Source: Amphritea atlantica (lineage in GTDB: Bacteria > Pseudomonadota > Gammaproteobacteria > Pseudomonadales > Balneatricaceae). From it: 64,000 nucleotides of DNA. The stretch spans positions 248,001 to 312,000 of the forward strand of contig NZ_JAHKQE010000030.1 in NCBI RefSeq assembly GCF_018860855.1, read 5' to 3'. The translations under genes and the position numbers were made by a program. Of the stretch, positions 1 through 11,472 are shown one piece after another (positions within the stretch are counted from its first letter, which is position 1; each line of letters begins with the position of its first letter). The notes beneath the pieces are model-generated. The model ran no database searches. It saw only the letters and a list, made by a program, of their open reading frames with translations, and was not told the DNA's origin.

Positions 1-834
1 ATTAATGCTGAAAAAGTCATCGCTTGTGATGAGCGGCCTTCCTATGCGCTGCGTAAACGTCGCGATACTTCAATGTATCGAGCGATTGCGCAAGTTGCGG
101 AAGGGCAGGCGCAGGCCTGTGTCAGTGCCGGTAATACGGGTGCATTAATGGCGCTGGGGCGGTTTACTTTAAAGATGTTGCCGGGTATTGATCGGCCCGC
201 CATTATTACCGCGATCCCCTCTGTTGATGGTGTTAGCTATATGCTTGATCTGGGTGCTAATGTGGACTGTAGTGCTGAGCATCTGTTGCAATTCGCCATT
301 ATGGGCTCGGTCATGACCAGCGCCGTCGAGGGGATTGCAGCGCCGCGTGTGGGGTTGTTGAATGTCGGTGCTGAAGAGATTAAGGGGAATGAGCAGGTCA
401 AGCTGGCATCCCGTCTTATTCGTGAGCATGGCGGTTTGAATTATCACGGCTTTATTGAAGGTGGTGATATTTTTACCGGCAAAGTCGATGTCGTGGTCTG
501 TGATGGTTTTGTCGGCAATATCGCCCTTAAAAGCAGTGAAGGCGTTGCCCGTTTGATTGGTCAGCAGCTCAAGCTCAGTTTTAGTCGTTCATGGCGACGC
601 AAATTGATGGCCTGGCTGGCTAAACCTGTTTTGGAAGAGATTCGGGCGCATATTGATCCGGCCCGTCGCAATGGGGCTAGTCTGTTAGGTTTGCAGGGGA
701 TTGTGGTCAAGAGTCATGGCTCGGCTAATCGTGAGTGCTTTGGTTATGCTATCGATCAAGCGGTGGCTGAAGTCATTATGGATGTGCCTGGTAGCATAAA
801 TCGCCAGCTTGAGTCGCATATTGCTGATGCGTAG
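1..834 (+). CDS. plsX: PlsX, phosphate acyltransferase (5' partial)
   Basis: The frame is open from base 1, so the gene begins upstream of the window; an internal ATG at 73 is not the true start. PlsX converts acyl-ACP to acyl-phosphate, the first step of the PlsX/PlsY route to phosphatidic acid. The visible part carries the family signatures CVSAGNTGALM, LDLGANVDC, VCDGFVGNIALK and the C-terminal GIVVKSHGSAN. It is followed by fabD, fabG, acpP and fabF, the standard gammaproteobacterial lipid cluster. The function is known from the family; only the N-terminus is missing. Confidence 0.96.
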   Translation: MNAEKVIACDERPSYALRKRRDTSMYRAIAQVAEGQAQACVSAGNTGALMALGRFTLKMLPGIDRPAIITAIPSVDGVSYMLDLGANVDCSAEHLLQFAIMGSVMTSAVEGIAAPRVGLLNVGAEEIKGNEQVKLASRLIREHGGLNYHGFIEGGDIFTGKVDVVVCDGFVGNIALKSSEGVARLIGQQLKLSFSRSWRRKLMAWLAKPVLEEIRAHIDPARRNGASLLGLQGIVVKSHGSANRECFGYAIDQAVAEVIMDVPGSINRQLESHIADA

Positions 835-950
835 TGGGCCTATCTATAACGGAAATGCTTGATCTGTAAGACAATCATTTTAATTCATTGTGAATCCTGT
901 AAACTACGTTCTTTAAATTGTTATGCGTTTATCTGTATATTGAGGTAATA

Positions 951-1883
951 ATGCCACAACCCCTCGCTTTTGTTTTTCCCGGTCAGGGCTCGCAACATCT
1001 GGCCATGCTAGCTGAGCTAGCTGCTGAACATTCTATTATCCAGGAAACCTTCGCTGAAGCCTCTGATGTGCTGGGATATGATCTCTGGGCATTGACTCAA
1101 GAGGGTCCTGAAGCGGATCTAAACCAAACTGATCGTACCCAGCCTGCTTTGCTAACTGCGGGTGTCGCTTTATGGCGTCTGTGGCAGCAGCAGGGTGGTG
1201 CCATGCCTGCAGTGATGGCAGGACACAGCTTGGGCGAGTATACTGCGCTGGTTTGTGCCGGTGCGATCGACTTTAAAGACGCGGTGAATCTCGTTAAGCT
1301 GCGGGGTGAGTTTATGCAGCAAGCGGTGCCTGCTGGTACTGGCGCAATGGCCGCGATCCTTGGTTTAGCGGATGAAGCTATCCAAGCCGCGTGTGATGCG
1401 GCAGCGGATGATGAGGTTGTCTCACCGGTTAACTTTAATTGCCCTGGGCAGGTTGTGATTGCAGGGAATAAAGCGGCTGTTGAACGGGCGATGGAAGGCT
1501 GTAAAGCCGCCGGTGCGAAGCGGGCTATTCCGTTGCCAGTTAGTGTGCCTTCTCACTGCGTGTTGATGAAGCCCGCGGCAGAACAGATGAAGGCAGAGCT
1601 AAAGAGTATTGATATTAAGCTGCCGTCGATTCAGGTTGTGCAAAATTTTACGGCCAAAGCGCCTAATAGCGTTAATGAGTTGGTCGAAAATTTATTGGCG
1701 CAGTTGTATAGTCCAGTTTTATGGACTGATTCTGTACAAAATATGATTGAGCAGGGTGTTGAGCGTACCGTTGAGTGTGGGCCTGGAAAGGTGCTGTCAG
1801 GGCTGAATAAAAAAGTTCAGCGCAGTCTGGTAGTTGGCGCAATTAATGACCCTGCAGGTCTTGAGAAGGCGCTGAGCGCTTAG
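951..1883 (+). CDS. fabD: Malonyl-CoA:ACP transacylase FabD
   Basis: Transfers malonyl from CoA to ACP for fatty-acid elongation. The 310-residue product has the FPGQGSQ start motif, the nucleophile motif GHSLGEY with Ser93, and His202 in VPSHCV, close to the Ser92/His201 pair of E. coli FabD. A longer frame opens at a TTG at 918, but I chose the ATG at 951: it is preceded by a GAGG sequence and gives the usual family length, and the extra 11 residues resemble nothing in FabD. It sits between plsX and fabG in the fab operon. Confidence 0.96.
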   Translation: MPQPLAFVFPGQGSQHLAMLAELAAEHSIIQETFAEASDVLGYDLWALTQEGPEADLNQTDRTQPALLTAGVALWRLWQQQGGAMPAVMAGHSLGEYTALVCAGAIDFKDAVNLVKLRGEFMQQAVPAGTGAMAAILGLADEAIQAACDAAADDEVVSPVNFNCPGQVVIAGNKAAVERAMEGCKAAGAKRAIPLPVSVPSHCVLMKPAAEQMKAELKSIDIKLPSIQVVQNFTAKAPNSVNELVENLLAQLYSPVLWTDSVQNMIEQGVERTVECGPGKVLSGLNKKVQRSLVVGAINDPAGLEKALSA

Positions 1884-1907
1884 TCTCTGAATTAAAGGAA
1901 ACAGATT

Positions 1908-2651
1908 ATGAGTATCGAAGGCAAAGTTGCGCTGATTACCGGTGCTACTCGAGGGATCGGTAAAGCGATTGCGCTAGAGCTGGGGCGTCAAGGTGTCGTT
2001 GTTGTTGGCACCGCGACCAGTGATAAGGGTGCCGCTTCAATCACCGACTACCTCCAGGAAGCGGGCGTAAAAGGTGCAGGTTTATGTCTTGATGTAGGCT
2101 CAAGTGAGTCGGTTGATGGGGTGTTGAAAGCAGTGCAGGAACAGTTTGGCCCTGTGGCTATCATCGTCAATAATGCGGGTATCACCCGGGATAACATCAT
2201 GCTACGGATGAAAGAGGAAGAGTGGGATTCTGTGATGAATACCAATTTGACGTCCGTATATCGAATGGTGAAAGGCTGTTTGCGCGGCATGACCAAAGCG
2301 CGTTGGGGCCGTATTATTAATGTTTCATCAGTGGTTGCCTCTATGGGCAATGCTGGGCAGGCTAACTACGCTGCTGCTAAGTCGGGTATGGAAGGTTTCA
2401 GTCGGGCGCTGGCCCGTGAAGTTGGCTCCCGCAATATCACTGTCAACTGTGTAGCGCCTGGTTTTATCGATACTGATATGACCAGTGGGTTGCCGGAAGA
2501 ACACAAAGTAGCATTGCAGAAACAGATTCCAATGGGGCGCTTAGGGCAGCCTGAAGAAGTCGCCGCTGTTGTTGGTTTTTTAGCCAGTGATGCCGGCGGA
2601 TATGTGACCGGAGACACGATTCATGTCAATGGCGGCATGTATATGTCATAA
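1908..2651 (+). CDS. fabG: 3-oxoacyl-ACP reductase FabG
   Basis: NADPH-dependent short-chain dehydrogenase that performs the first reduction of fatty-acid elongation. The 247-residue protein shows the Rossmann motif TGATRGIGK (residues 11-19), NNAG near residue 90, and the catalytic Ser141, Tyr154 and Lys158 (YAAAK), matching FabG with a three-residue offset from E. coli. An AAAGGAAA ribosome site precedes the ATG. It lies 24 bases after fabD. Confidence 0.97.
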   Translation: MSIEGKVALITGATRGIGKAIALELGRQGVVVVGTATSDKGAASITDYLQEAGVKGAGLCLDVGSSESVDGVLKAVQEQFGPVAIIVNNAGITRDNIMLRMKEEEWDSVMNTNLTSVYRMVKGCLRGMTKARWGRIINVSSVVASMGNAGQANYAAAKSGMEGFSRALAREVGSRNITVNCVAPGFIDTDMTSGLPEEHKVALQKQIPMGRLGQPEEVAAVVGFLASDAGGYVTGDTIHVNGGMYMS

Positions 2652-2810
2652 AGTTTTCCCTGAGGAATTGTTTTTTCTGTAAAAGTGTTGATAATGAGCC
2701 GCAGCTCACTGGAGAAATATCGCCGTCAGGCTTGATCCATAGCGGCGGATTCTAATAAAATCCCTGTTCACATCTTCGGATGTGGATGTCGATAAACAAT
2801 AGGAAGAGTT

Positions 2811-3044
2811 ATGAGCAACATCGAAGATCGCGTAAAGAAAATCATTGCTGAACAGCTGGGTGTTAAAGAAGAAGAAGTTACTATCGATGCTTCTTTTGTT
2901 GAAGACCTCGGTGCAGACTCTCTGGATACTGTAGAGCTTGTTATGGCTCTGGAAGAGGAATTCGAAACTGAAATTCCTGATGAAGAAGCAGAGAAAATCA
3001 CCACTGTTAGACTGGCAATCGATTACATCAACGCACACCAGTAA
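2811..3044 (+). CDS. acpP: Acyl carrier protein AcpP
   Basis: Small acidic carrier (77 residues) that holds growing acyl chains on phosphopantetheine. The attachment serine is Ser37 in [10 protein letters not shown]. The gene has a strong AGGAAG ribosome site, a 159-base spacer from fabG that may hold its own promoter, and a rho-independent hairpin directly after it. This fits the high and separate expression usual for acpP. Confidence 0.98.
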   Translation: MSNIEDRVKKIIAEQLGVKEEEVTIDASFVEDLGADSLDTVELVMALEEEFETEIPDEEAEKITTVRLAIDYINAHQ

Positions 3045-3067
3045 TCGACTCACACCAGACTACCGAG

Positions 3068-3105
3068 AAGCCGCAACTATAGTGATATAGTGCGGCTTTT
3101 CTTTT
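3068..3105 (+). terminator. Rho-independent terminator after acpP
   Basis: Stem AAGCCGCA (3068-3075) pairs with TGCGGCTT (3091-3098), with an inner CTATA/TATAG stem and a GTGA loop, followed by a T-rich tail. Because fabF follows at once with its own ribosome site, the hairpin probably works as a partial terminator that raises acpP relative to fabF. Confidence 0.85.
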
Positions 3106-3133
3106 GTTATACCGGTAACCCAGGAGGATTTTA

Positions 3134-4372
3134 ATGTCTCGGAGAAGAGTCGTTGTTACAGGCATGGGTATGCTGACCCCGGTCGGTAACACTGTCCAGG
3201 AGACATGGACCAGCATTCTTAACGGTAAGAGTGGCGTGGCTAACATTACCCACTTTGATACGACGTCGTTCGGTACCCGTTTTTCTGCCCCGATTAAAGG
3301 GCTGGATCTCGACGGTTACATGACCTCGAAAGATGCACGGAAAATGGATCTGTTCATTCAGTACGGTATGGTTGCAGCAATTCAGGCTGTTGAAGATGCC
3401 GAGCTGAATGTGACTGAAGAGAATGCCCCCCGTATCGGTGTAGCCATTGGTTCGGGTATTGGTGGTTTGCCGATGATCGAGGCGACCCACGATACGCTTA
3501 ACAAAAGTGGCCCTCGACGGATTTCACCGTTCTTTGTGCCCGGTAGTATCATCAATATGATCTCCGGTAATTTGGCGATTAAATATGGCTTTAAAGGGCC
3601 AAATATTGCTATTACCACGGCGTGTACAACCGGTACCCATAATATTGGTTTTGCGGCGCGGATGATTCAGAACAGCGATGCGGATGTCATGATTGCTGGC
3701 GGTGCCGAGATGGCAACCACACCATTAGGTGTCGGTGGTTTCTCTGCAGCGCGGGCGCTCTCAACCCGCAACGATGATCCGCAGGCGGCTAGCCGTCCAT
3801 GGGATCGTGATCGTGATGGTTTTGTACTGGGTGATGGTGCGGGCGTTGTGGTACTAGAAGAGTACGAATCAGCTAAAGCACGTGGCGCGAATATCTACGC
3901 TGAACTCGTTGGCTTCGGTATGAGTGATGATGCCTATCATATGACCTCACCACCGGCCGATGGCAAAGGTGCTGCGATGTCGATGTCGAACGCTGTCAGA
4001 GACGCGGGCCTTAATCCTGAGCAAATTAATTACATTAATGCTCATGGTACTTCGACACCGGCAGGTGATATCGCTGAGTCTAATGCCGCTAAACTGGTGT
4101 TAGGTAATGCCGCAGAGCAAGTGCGCATGAGTTCGACTAAGTCGATGATTGGTCATTTGCTGGGCGCTGCAGGTGCTGTTGAAGCCATTTTCTCGGTGCT
4201 GGCAATTCGCGATCAGGTTGCGCCACCGACGATCAACCTGGATAACCCATCCGAAGGTTGTGATCTGAACTACGTAGCTCATACGGCTCAAGAGGCTGTT
4301 ATCGAGGCTGCGGTATCTAACTCTTTCGGTTTTGGTGGTACCAACGGTACCCTAGTATTCCGTAAGATCTGA
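3134..4372 (+). CDS. fabF: 3-oxoacyl-ACP synthase II FabF
   Basis: Condensing enzyme that elongates acyl-ACP with malonyl-ACP. The 412-residue protein has the complete catalytic triad: Cys164 in TTACTTGTH, His304 in [11 protein letters not shown] and His341 in GHLLGAAGA, one residue off the E. coli numbering. An AGGAGG ribosome site lies six bases before the ATG. Its TGA overlaps the ATG of pabC, so the two are probably translationally coupled. Confidence 0.97.
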   Translation: MSRRRVVVTGMGMLTPVGNTVQETWTSILNGKSGVANITHFDTTSFGTRFSAPIKGLDLDGYMTSKDARKMDLFIQYGMVAAIQAVEDAELNVTEENAPRIGVAIGSGIGGLPMIEATHDTLNKSGPRRISPFFVPGSIINMISGNLAIKYGFKGPNIAITTACTTGTHNIGFAARMIQNSDADVMIAGGAEMATTPLGVGGFSAARALSTRNDDPQAASRPWDRDRDGFVLGDGAGVVVLEEYESAKARGANIYAELVGFGMSDDAYHMTSPPADGKGAAMSMSNAVRDAGLNPEQINYINAHGTSTPAGDIAESNAAKLVLGNAAEQVRMSSTKSMIGHLLGAAGAVEAIFSVLAIRDQVAPPTINLDNPSEGCDLNYVAHTAQEAVIEAAVSNSFGFGGTNGTLVFRKI

Positions 4373-5271
4373 TGAGTCGGGTGCGCTATCGGCGTACCCG
4401 CTTTTCTGTTCCTATGCTGCCTACCACGCTGATTAATGGTTTGTTTGAACAGTCACTTCCGGTTGCCGACCGGGGGCTAGCCTACGGCCATGGTTTATTT
4501 GAAACCATTACCCTGCAGCAGGGGCGGCCGGTCGCTTGGCAGGCTCATCTTGAGCGTCTTAAGGCGGGTGCTAGTCGTCTTTTCATCCCTTTAGCGGATA
4601 ATATCGAACAGACTTTATTGGCAGATCTAGCGATACTGCTGGCAAAGCAACCCTCCTTACCTGAACGTCAAGTGTTGAAAATCACCATTACCCGAGGCTG
4701 CGGTGGACGCGGTTATGCGGTGGATGCTGGCGTGCCAATCAATCGAATCGTTCAGTTAAATGCATTTCCTAGCTATCCTGACCATCCCTCGGCGAATGGC
4801 GTGGCTGTGCGTTTGTGTCAGACGAGATTAGCGATTGCGCCACAACTGGCCGGGATTAAACATCTGAATCGCTTAGAGCAGGTGCTGGCGCGGGCAGAGT
4901 GGTCTACCCCAGACATTAGAGAAGGCTTAGTACTGGATGCTGAAGGTTATCTGGTAGAAGGCACGATGAGTAATCTGTTCTGGTGTCGTGATGGGGTGCT
5001 GTATACCCCTCAACTTGATCGATGTGGTGTCAAAGGCATTATCCGCGAACAGATTATACGTCTCGCGGCACAACGGGAAATCCCATTGAAGGAAGGTTTG
5101 TTTGCCGTAGATACGCTGTATCAGGCGGATGAAGTCTTTGTGTGTAACAGTATTATTGCGATCTGGCCGGTGATTCAATGCACTCTGGCTGATCAGCGTC
5201 AGTCAAGGTGGTCCATTGGGCCGATTACCCAGTGTTTGCAGTCGAGTCTGTCTGCTGAAGGAATTTATTAG
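4372..5271 (+). CDS. pabC: Aminodeoxychorismate lyase PabC
   Basis: PLP enzyme that releases pyruvate from 4-amino-4-deoxychorismate to give p-aminobenzoate for folate. It belongs to the fold-type IV aminotransferase family. The motif GIKHLNRLEQVLA holds the PLP lysine, and EGTMSNLFW is the typical C-terminal signature. The ATG at 4372 overlaps the fabF stop. A second ATG at 4414 starts closer to where PabC homology begins (LINGLFEQSLPVADRG) and would give 285 residues, so the first 14 residues are doubtful. Confidence 0.92.
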   Translation: MSRVRYRRTRFSVPMLPTTLINGLFEQSLPVADRGLAYGHGLFETITLQQGRPVAWQAHLERLKAGASRLFIPLADNIEQTLLADLAILLAKQPSLPERQVLKITITRGCGGRGYAVDAGVPINRIVQLNAFPSYPDHPSANGVAVRLCQTRLAIAPQLAGIKHLNRLEQVLARAEWSTPDIREGLVLDAEGYLVEGTMSNLFWCRDGVLYTPQLDRCGVKGIIREQIIRLAAQREIPLKEGLFAVDTLYQADEVFVCNSIIAIWPVIQCTLADQRQSRWSIGPITQCLQSSLSAEGIY

Positions 5272-6302
5272 TGCGTAAAGTCGTTATCTCTTTTCTAATT
5301 ACCTTGCTGGTTGTGGTCGCGCTAGCCTACGGCGGATGGCGCTCTTTGCAGTCTTATCTGGATAGCCCGCTAAACCTATCACAAGCAAAAATCGTGATGG
5401 TCGAACCCGGCAGTAGTTTTAGTCGATTTGCTGGCCAGCTTGCCGCTGAGGGTGTGCTGGATAAGCCCGACTGGTTCTCATTCTTTATCCGATTAAAGAA
5501 GGTGGGTCATCTACTGAAGGCGGGTGAATATGAGATTGTGCCCGGCACGACTCCGCGCACATTGGTGCTACAACTGATTGAGGGGAAAACCCTTTCCTAT
5601 AAGTTTACGGTGATAGAAGGGCTTACTTTCAAACAGTTACGCACCTCTCTTGAATCAAATTCGAATATTAAAAATACCTTCGCCGATAAGACCGATGCAC
5701 AAATAATGATCGAACTGGGATTGGAAGGAAAGCATCCGGAAGGGATGTTTTTGGCCGATACCTATCAGTTCCATCGTGGTATGAGCGATGCTGATTTGCT
5801 AAAGCGGGCCCATGCACTGCTGCAAGCGGAACTTGATAAAGCTTGGCAGAATAAAGCGAAAGACCTACCTTACACATCTGCTTATGAGGCTTTGATCATG
5901 GCCTCTATCGTTGAAAAAGAAACCGCTAAAGCGAGTGAGCGGCCGCTGATTGCTGGCGTATTTGTGCAGCGTTTGAAAAAAGGGATGAAGCTGCAAACGG
6001 ACCCTACCGTGATCTATGGTATGGGGGATCGTTATCAGGGTAATATTCGTCGGTCAGACTTGCGCAAACCGACCGCATACAACACCTATACCATCAGTGG
6101 TTTACCGCCGACACCGATCGCGATGGTGGGTCGTGATGCTATTCAAGCCGCACTGCACCCGGATGAGGGTAAGTGGTTATATTTTGTCGCCAAGGGAGAT
6201 GGTAGCCATCAGTTTTCTGCTACCTTGAAAGATCACAATAAGGCGGTCAGAGAGTATCAGCTGCGCCGTCGTAGCGACTATCGTTCGAGCCCAGGAAGCT
6301 AG
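5271..6302 (+). CDS. mltG: Endolytic murein transglycosylase MltG (YceG)
   Basis: Membrane-anchored lytic transglycosylase thought to end nascent peptidoglycan strands. The 343-residue protein has one N-terminal transmembrane helix (about residues 3-22), a LysM-like region, and the catalytic glutamate in ASIVEKET. The conserved tail motifs LQTDPTVIYG and YNTYTISGLPPTPI are present. It starts with GTG overlapping the pabC stop by one base. The order pabC-mltG-tmk-holB is standard in gammaproteobacteria. Confidence 0.95.
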   Translation: MRKVVISFLITLLVVVALAYGGWRSLQSYLDSPLNLSQAKIVMVEPGSSFSRFAGQLAAEGVLDKPDWFSFFIRLKKVGHLLKAGEYEIVPGTTPRTLVLQLIEGKTLSYKFTVIEGLTFKQLRTSLESNSNIKNTFADKTDAQIMIELGLEGKHPEGMFLADTYQFHRGMSDADLLKRAHALLQAELDKAWQNKAKDLPYTSAYEALIMASIVEKETAKASERPLIAGVFVQRLKKGMKLQTDPTVIYGMGDRYQGNIRRSDLRKPTAYNTYTISGLPPTPIAMVGRDAIQAALHPDEGKWLYFVAKGDGSHQFSATLKDHNKAVREYQLRRRSDYRSSPGS

Positions 6303-6331
6303 CGTTAAAGCCTAATCATTGGATAATATGA

Positions 6332-7992
<1,661 letters not shown>

Positions 7993-8087
7993 CTGAGTTG
8001 ACAGGATATACAGCGACGCCAAGCAATAGTAGTATGTAGTCAAGTCTGAATTAGGATGAAATAAGTACGAGGGAGGCTATACGGCCC

Positions 8088-8438
8088 ATGTCAGTTGTAC
8101 CCCGCATGAGTCACGGGATTTTATCCCTGGCAATCGAGAACAAGGAAGATCTCTATAAATCATATATGCCGTTTATTAAGAACGGGGGATTATTTATTCC
8201 TACGACCCGAACTTATCAGCTTGGCGAAGAAGTCTTTATGCTGCTGAGCTTGATTGATGAACCCGACAAAATTCCGGTCACCGGTAAAGTGGTTTGGGTC
8301 ACTCCTCGAGCGGCACAAGGCGGTCGTATTCCTGGTATAGGCATTCAATTGTCTCAGGAAGATGCGACGCTGATTTCTAAGATTGAAAACTATGTCGCCC
8401 CCCTGATGAATTCGGGTAGACGCACCAATACCATGTAA
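8088..8438 (+). CDS. pilZ: Type IV pilus assembly protein PilZ
   Basis: Founding-type PilZ protein of 116 residues, required for type IV pilus biogenesis in pseudomonads where it also follows holB. The sequence has the PilZ core NGGLFIPT but lacks the RxxxR and (D/N)xSxxG c-di-GMP binding motifs, as is usual for this subfamily, so it is probably a protein-binding rather than nucleotide-binding domain. A GGAGG ribosome site is present about 15 bases before the ATG. tatD follows 16 bases later. Confidence 0.9.
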   Translation: MSVVPRMSHGILSLAIENKEDLYKSYMPFIKNGGLFIPTTRTYQLGEEVFMLLSLIDEPDKIPVTGKVVWVTPRAAQGGRIPGIGIQLSQEDATLISKIENYVAPLMNSGRRTNTM

Positions 8439-8454
8439 TTCTGAGTTACCTCCT

Positions 8455-9243
8455 ATGTTTGTAGATTCCCACTGTCACCTGGACAGACTGGATCTGTCTG
8501 TCCGAAATAATGAGCTGCAAGAGGTTATGGATGCAGCGGCGGCGAAAAATGTCTCCCGTATGCTCTGTGTTGCGATTGAGTTGCAACAACTTCCTGAAAT
8601 GCTGCAAACCGTTAAACGTTTCGATAACGTTTTTGCCTCTGCGGGCGTTCATCCGCTACATGTCGTTGACGGTATGCCCGAAATAGCCGATCTGCTCGGT
8701 TATGCTGCTGATCCTAGAGTGGTTGCGCTGGGTGAAACCGGTCTCGATTACTTTTATCAGCAAGATAGTATTGAGCTGCAGCAAGAAAGCTTTATTCGTC
8801 ACCTTAACGCGTCGGCAACATCTCGCCTGCCGGTGATTGTACATACCCGCGATGCCCGTGAAGATACTCTGTCGTTACTGCGCCAACATGCCGATCCCGA
8901 AGTAGGGGGCGTGTTGCACTGTTTCACTGAAAACTGGGCGATGGCGCAGCAGGCGATGGATCTCAACTATATGATCTCATTTTCCGGCATTATCACTTTT
9001 CGTAATGCGGCTGAGCTGCGCGAAGTGGTTCGGCAAGTGCCGATGGAAAATCTATTGATCGAAACAGATTCTCCCTATTTAGCGCCGGTGCCGTACCGTG
9101 GCAAACCTAATGAGCCTCAGTATGTGGTCGAAGTGGCGCAATGTGTGGCGGACATTAAAGGGCTGCGTATTGAAGAGGTGGCTGAAATAACCAGCCACAA
9201 CTTCGATCGTATGTTTAATAAGGTCACTCAGACTGGGTCATGA
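8455..9243 (+). CDS. TatD-family metal-dependent hydrolase (YcfH type)
   Basis: Predicted metal-dependent deoxyribonuclease of the amidohydrolase fold, 262 residues. Metal ligands are visible in FVDSHCHLD, the carboxylate in GETGLDYFYQ, histidines in PVIVHTRDA and GVLHCFTE, and ETDSPYLAPVPYRGKPNEP near the C-terminus. The position after holB-pilZ is the usual YcfH context. The stop overlaps the next ATG (ATGA). Confidence 0.93.
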   Translation: MFVDSHCHLDRLDLSVRNNELQEVMDAAAAKNVSRMLCVAIELQQLPEMLQTVKRFDNVFASAGVHPLHVVDGMPEIADLLGYAADPRVVALGETGLDYFYQQDSIELQQESFIRHLNASATSRLPVIVHTRDAREDTLSLLRQHADPEVGGVLHCFTENWAMAQQAMDLNYMISFSGIITFRNAAELREVVRQVPMENLLIETDSPYLAPVPYRGKPNEPQYVVEVAQCVADIKGLRIEEVAEITSHNFDRMFNKVTQTGS

Positions 9244-10139
9244 GCTATTCGATGCCGATCAGTTATATTGAGCCGGTCTACCGGCCACCTAGCGAAGCGA
9301 ATTCATTGATTCTGCAAGTCACGAATGGCTGCAGTTGGAACCGTTGTACTTTCTGTGAGATGTATATTGATCCCCAGAAAAAATTCAAACCAAAAAATGA
9401 AGCCGTACTGCTTGAAGAGATTCGCCGCTGTGGTCAGCAGCTTCCCGGTGTCAGGCGGGTTTTCCTAGGTGATGGCGATCCTATGGTGCTGTCGTTTCGG
9501 CGCTTAAAAACGATTCTGGAGGCTATTCGTACTCATCTGCCCAATGTGACGCGGGTATCCACTTATGCCTTGCCCTCTAATCTTAAACATAAGTCTGTTG
9601 AGGAGTTGCAACAGCTACGAGAGCTGGGTTTAAGCTTGATTTATGTCGGTGCTGAAAGCGGCGATGATGAAATCTTGCGTTGTATCGATAAAGGCGAAAC
9701 CTTTCAAACGACGGCCGAGTCTCTGCTAAAGGCAAAAGAAGCCGGTATTAAAACATCGGTTATGCTGATAAACGGCCTGGGCGGGACGCGAATGAGCAAT
9801 CAGCATGCGCTGTCGTCTGCCAAACTGATCAACCGAGTACAGCCTGATTACCTGGCAACGCTGGTGCTTTTCTCTCGGCGGGGTAATCAACGCGTGGCGC
9901 AGGGGTTTGGTGGCGATTTTACGGCCCTCAATCAGCGGCAGTTATTTGAAGAGATGGAACTGTTTTTATCAAATCTAAGGTTGGAGAAAACTATTTTTCG
10001 CAGCGACCATGCGTCAAATTTTTTGGTTTTGAAAGGAGTTCTTAACCGTGACCTTGAAATGATGCTTAAGCAGTTACGTAGCGCTATCGAAACGCCCGAT
10101 CGGGTGTTTCTTCGTCAGGACTATCAACGGGGCTTGTAA
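9240..10139 (+). CDS. Radical SAM protein with a CX4CX2C cluster motif
   Basis: A 299-residue radical SAM enzyme of unknown substrate. The cluster cysteines are Cys31, Cys36 and Cys39 in NGCSWNRCTFCEMY, giving CX4CX2C instead of the common CX3CX2C. I recall this spacing from a group of uncharacterised COG1032-like proteins. Further SAM-domain features are VFLGDGDPMVLS and IYVGAESGDDEIL. There is no B12-binding or SPASM extension. It overlaps tatD by four bases and is probably co-transcribed with it. Confidence 0.85.
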   Translation: MSYSMPISYIEPVYRPPSEANSLILQVTNGCSWNRCTFCEMYIDPQKKFKPKNEAVLLEEIRRCGQQLPGVRRVFLGDGDPMVLSFRRLKTILEAIRTHLPNVTRVSTYALPSNLKHKSVEELQQLRELGLSLIYVGAESGDDEILRCIDKGETFQTTAESLLKAKEAGIKTSVMLINGLGGTRMSNQHALSSAKLINRVQPDYLATLVLFSRRGNQRVAQGFGGDFTALNQRQLFEEMELFLSNLRLEKTIFRSDHASNFLVLKGVLNRDLEMMLKQLRSAIETPDRVFLRQDYQRGL

Positions 10140-10286
10140 CGCCAACCAATCTACAACTTGAATCTAGCCATATACTTAAACAGCATAACGATTGGTTCTT
10201 TAGTCGTCGTTACATTGTAAAGTCGCTGCTTTATGCTTTTGTATAAGGTGCGTTGCTGATAGGTATATAATAAAAAGGAATATAAG

Positions 10287-11387
10287 ATGAGAAGACCAGT
10301 CCGTATTGCAGTAACGGGTGCCGCGGGTGCCATTAGTTATAGTTTGTTATTTAAAATTGCTGCCGGCGAGATGATGGGTAAGGATCAGCCGGTGATTCTG
10401 CAGTTGATTGAGCTGCCGGGGGCGATGGAGTCGTTGCGTGGTGTTGCCATGGAGCTGGAAGATTGTGCCTATCCATTGCTACACACAATTACCCTGCACG
10501 ATAACGTTGAAGAGGGCTTTTGTAACTGCCATTACGCATTGCTGGTAGGCGCACGTCCGCGTGGACCGGGCATGGAACGCAGTGATCTGCTGGAAGTGAA
10601 TGCCGAAATCTTTGCCCGTCAGGGTAAGGCTCTAAATGATTTTGCAAACCGTGATGTTAAAGTGCTGGTGACCGGCAACCCGGCGAACACCAATGCACTG
10701 ATTGCCAGTCGGAATGCGCCTAAGCTAAGCCCTTCTCAGTTTACCTGTTTGACTCGTTTGGATCATAACCGTGCTAAAGGGATGTTGGCCAGTCAGTGTG
10801 GTGTCACTGCCCGTGATATTCAGAATATCATCATTTGGGGTAACCACTCGCCCACTCAGTATCCAGACCTGCATCACGCCACGGTATTTGGTGCGCCTGC
10901 TATGGGGCAGATTGATACCGCTTGGTATCGGGATGAGTTTATTCCTCGGGTGCAAGAACGCGGCAGCGAGATTATTAAGGCTCGAGGGCTGTCGAGTGCT
11001 GCTTCAGCGGCGCAGGCCATTGTTGATCAGATGCATAACTGGTCACAGGGAACTGAGCCTGGTGAAATTGTTAGCATGGGGATCATCAGCGACGGTAGTT
11101 ATGGCATTGAGAAGGGAATTTTCTTCTCATTCCCTGTGCGTTGTAACTACGGTCGTTATCAGATTGTCCATGGGTTGGATATCAGTGATTTCAGTCGTAA
11201 ACAGCTGACTGCTACAGAGCTTGAGCTGCTGGAAGAAAAAGCAGTGATCAATCATCTGCTGCCAACAGAGACCGAAGAGTCACACATGAACTTGACGATC
11301 TGTCTGAAGTCAGGCGTTACTCTCTATGCCGACGGCACTGGGCCAGCTCCTGAAAGTAAGTTTTTGAATAATAGCCGAGTGCTTTAA
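10287..11387 (+). CDS. Malate dehydrogenase-like protein (cytosolic NAD-type family)
   Basis: Belongs to the dimeric, cytosolic-type malate dehydrogenase family: [26 protein letters not shown], the catalytic region TRLDHNRAK and the His of [11 protein letters not shown] are all present. Two things are unusual. The dinucleotide-binding glycine motif reads GAAGAIS rather than the usual GAAGQIG. The protein is 366 residues instead of about 326, with some 40 extra C-terminal residues after KAVINHLL that do not look like family sequence. It may be a true Mdh or a divergent paralogue. A terminator follows. Confidence 0.82.
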   Translation: MRRPVRIAVTGAAGAISYSLLFKIAAGEMMGKDQPVILQLIELPGAMESLRGVAMELEDCAYPLLHTITLHDNVEEGFCNCHYALLVGARPRGPGMERSDLLEVNAEIFARQGKALNDFANRDVKVLVTGNPANTNALIASRNAPKLSPSQFTCLTRLDHNRAKGMLASQCGVTARDIQNIIIWGNHSPTQYPDLHHATVFGAPAMGQIDTAWYRDEFIPRVQERGSEIIKARGLSSAASAAQAIVDQMHNWSQGTEPGEIVSMGIISDGSYGIEKGIFFSFPVRCNYGRYQIVHGLDISDFSRKQLTATELELLEEKAVINHLLPTETEESHMNLTICLKSGVTLYADGTGPAPESKFLNNSRVL

Positions 11388-11420
11388 TTTTAGGTTTATT
11401 GAGTATTCCGCTGTTTATAG

Positions 11421-11455
11421 CCCTGCTAGAGTGACATGCTCTAGCGGGGTTTTTT
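11421..11455 (+). terminator. Rho-independent terminator after the mdh-like gene
   Basis: CCCTGCTAGAG (11421-11431) pairs with CTCTAGCGGGG (11439-11449) with one G-U pair, followed directly by TTTTTT. Confidence 0.92.
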
Positions 11456-11472
11456 ATAGAGGATAAAGAACG

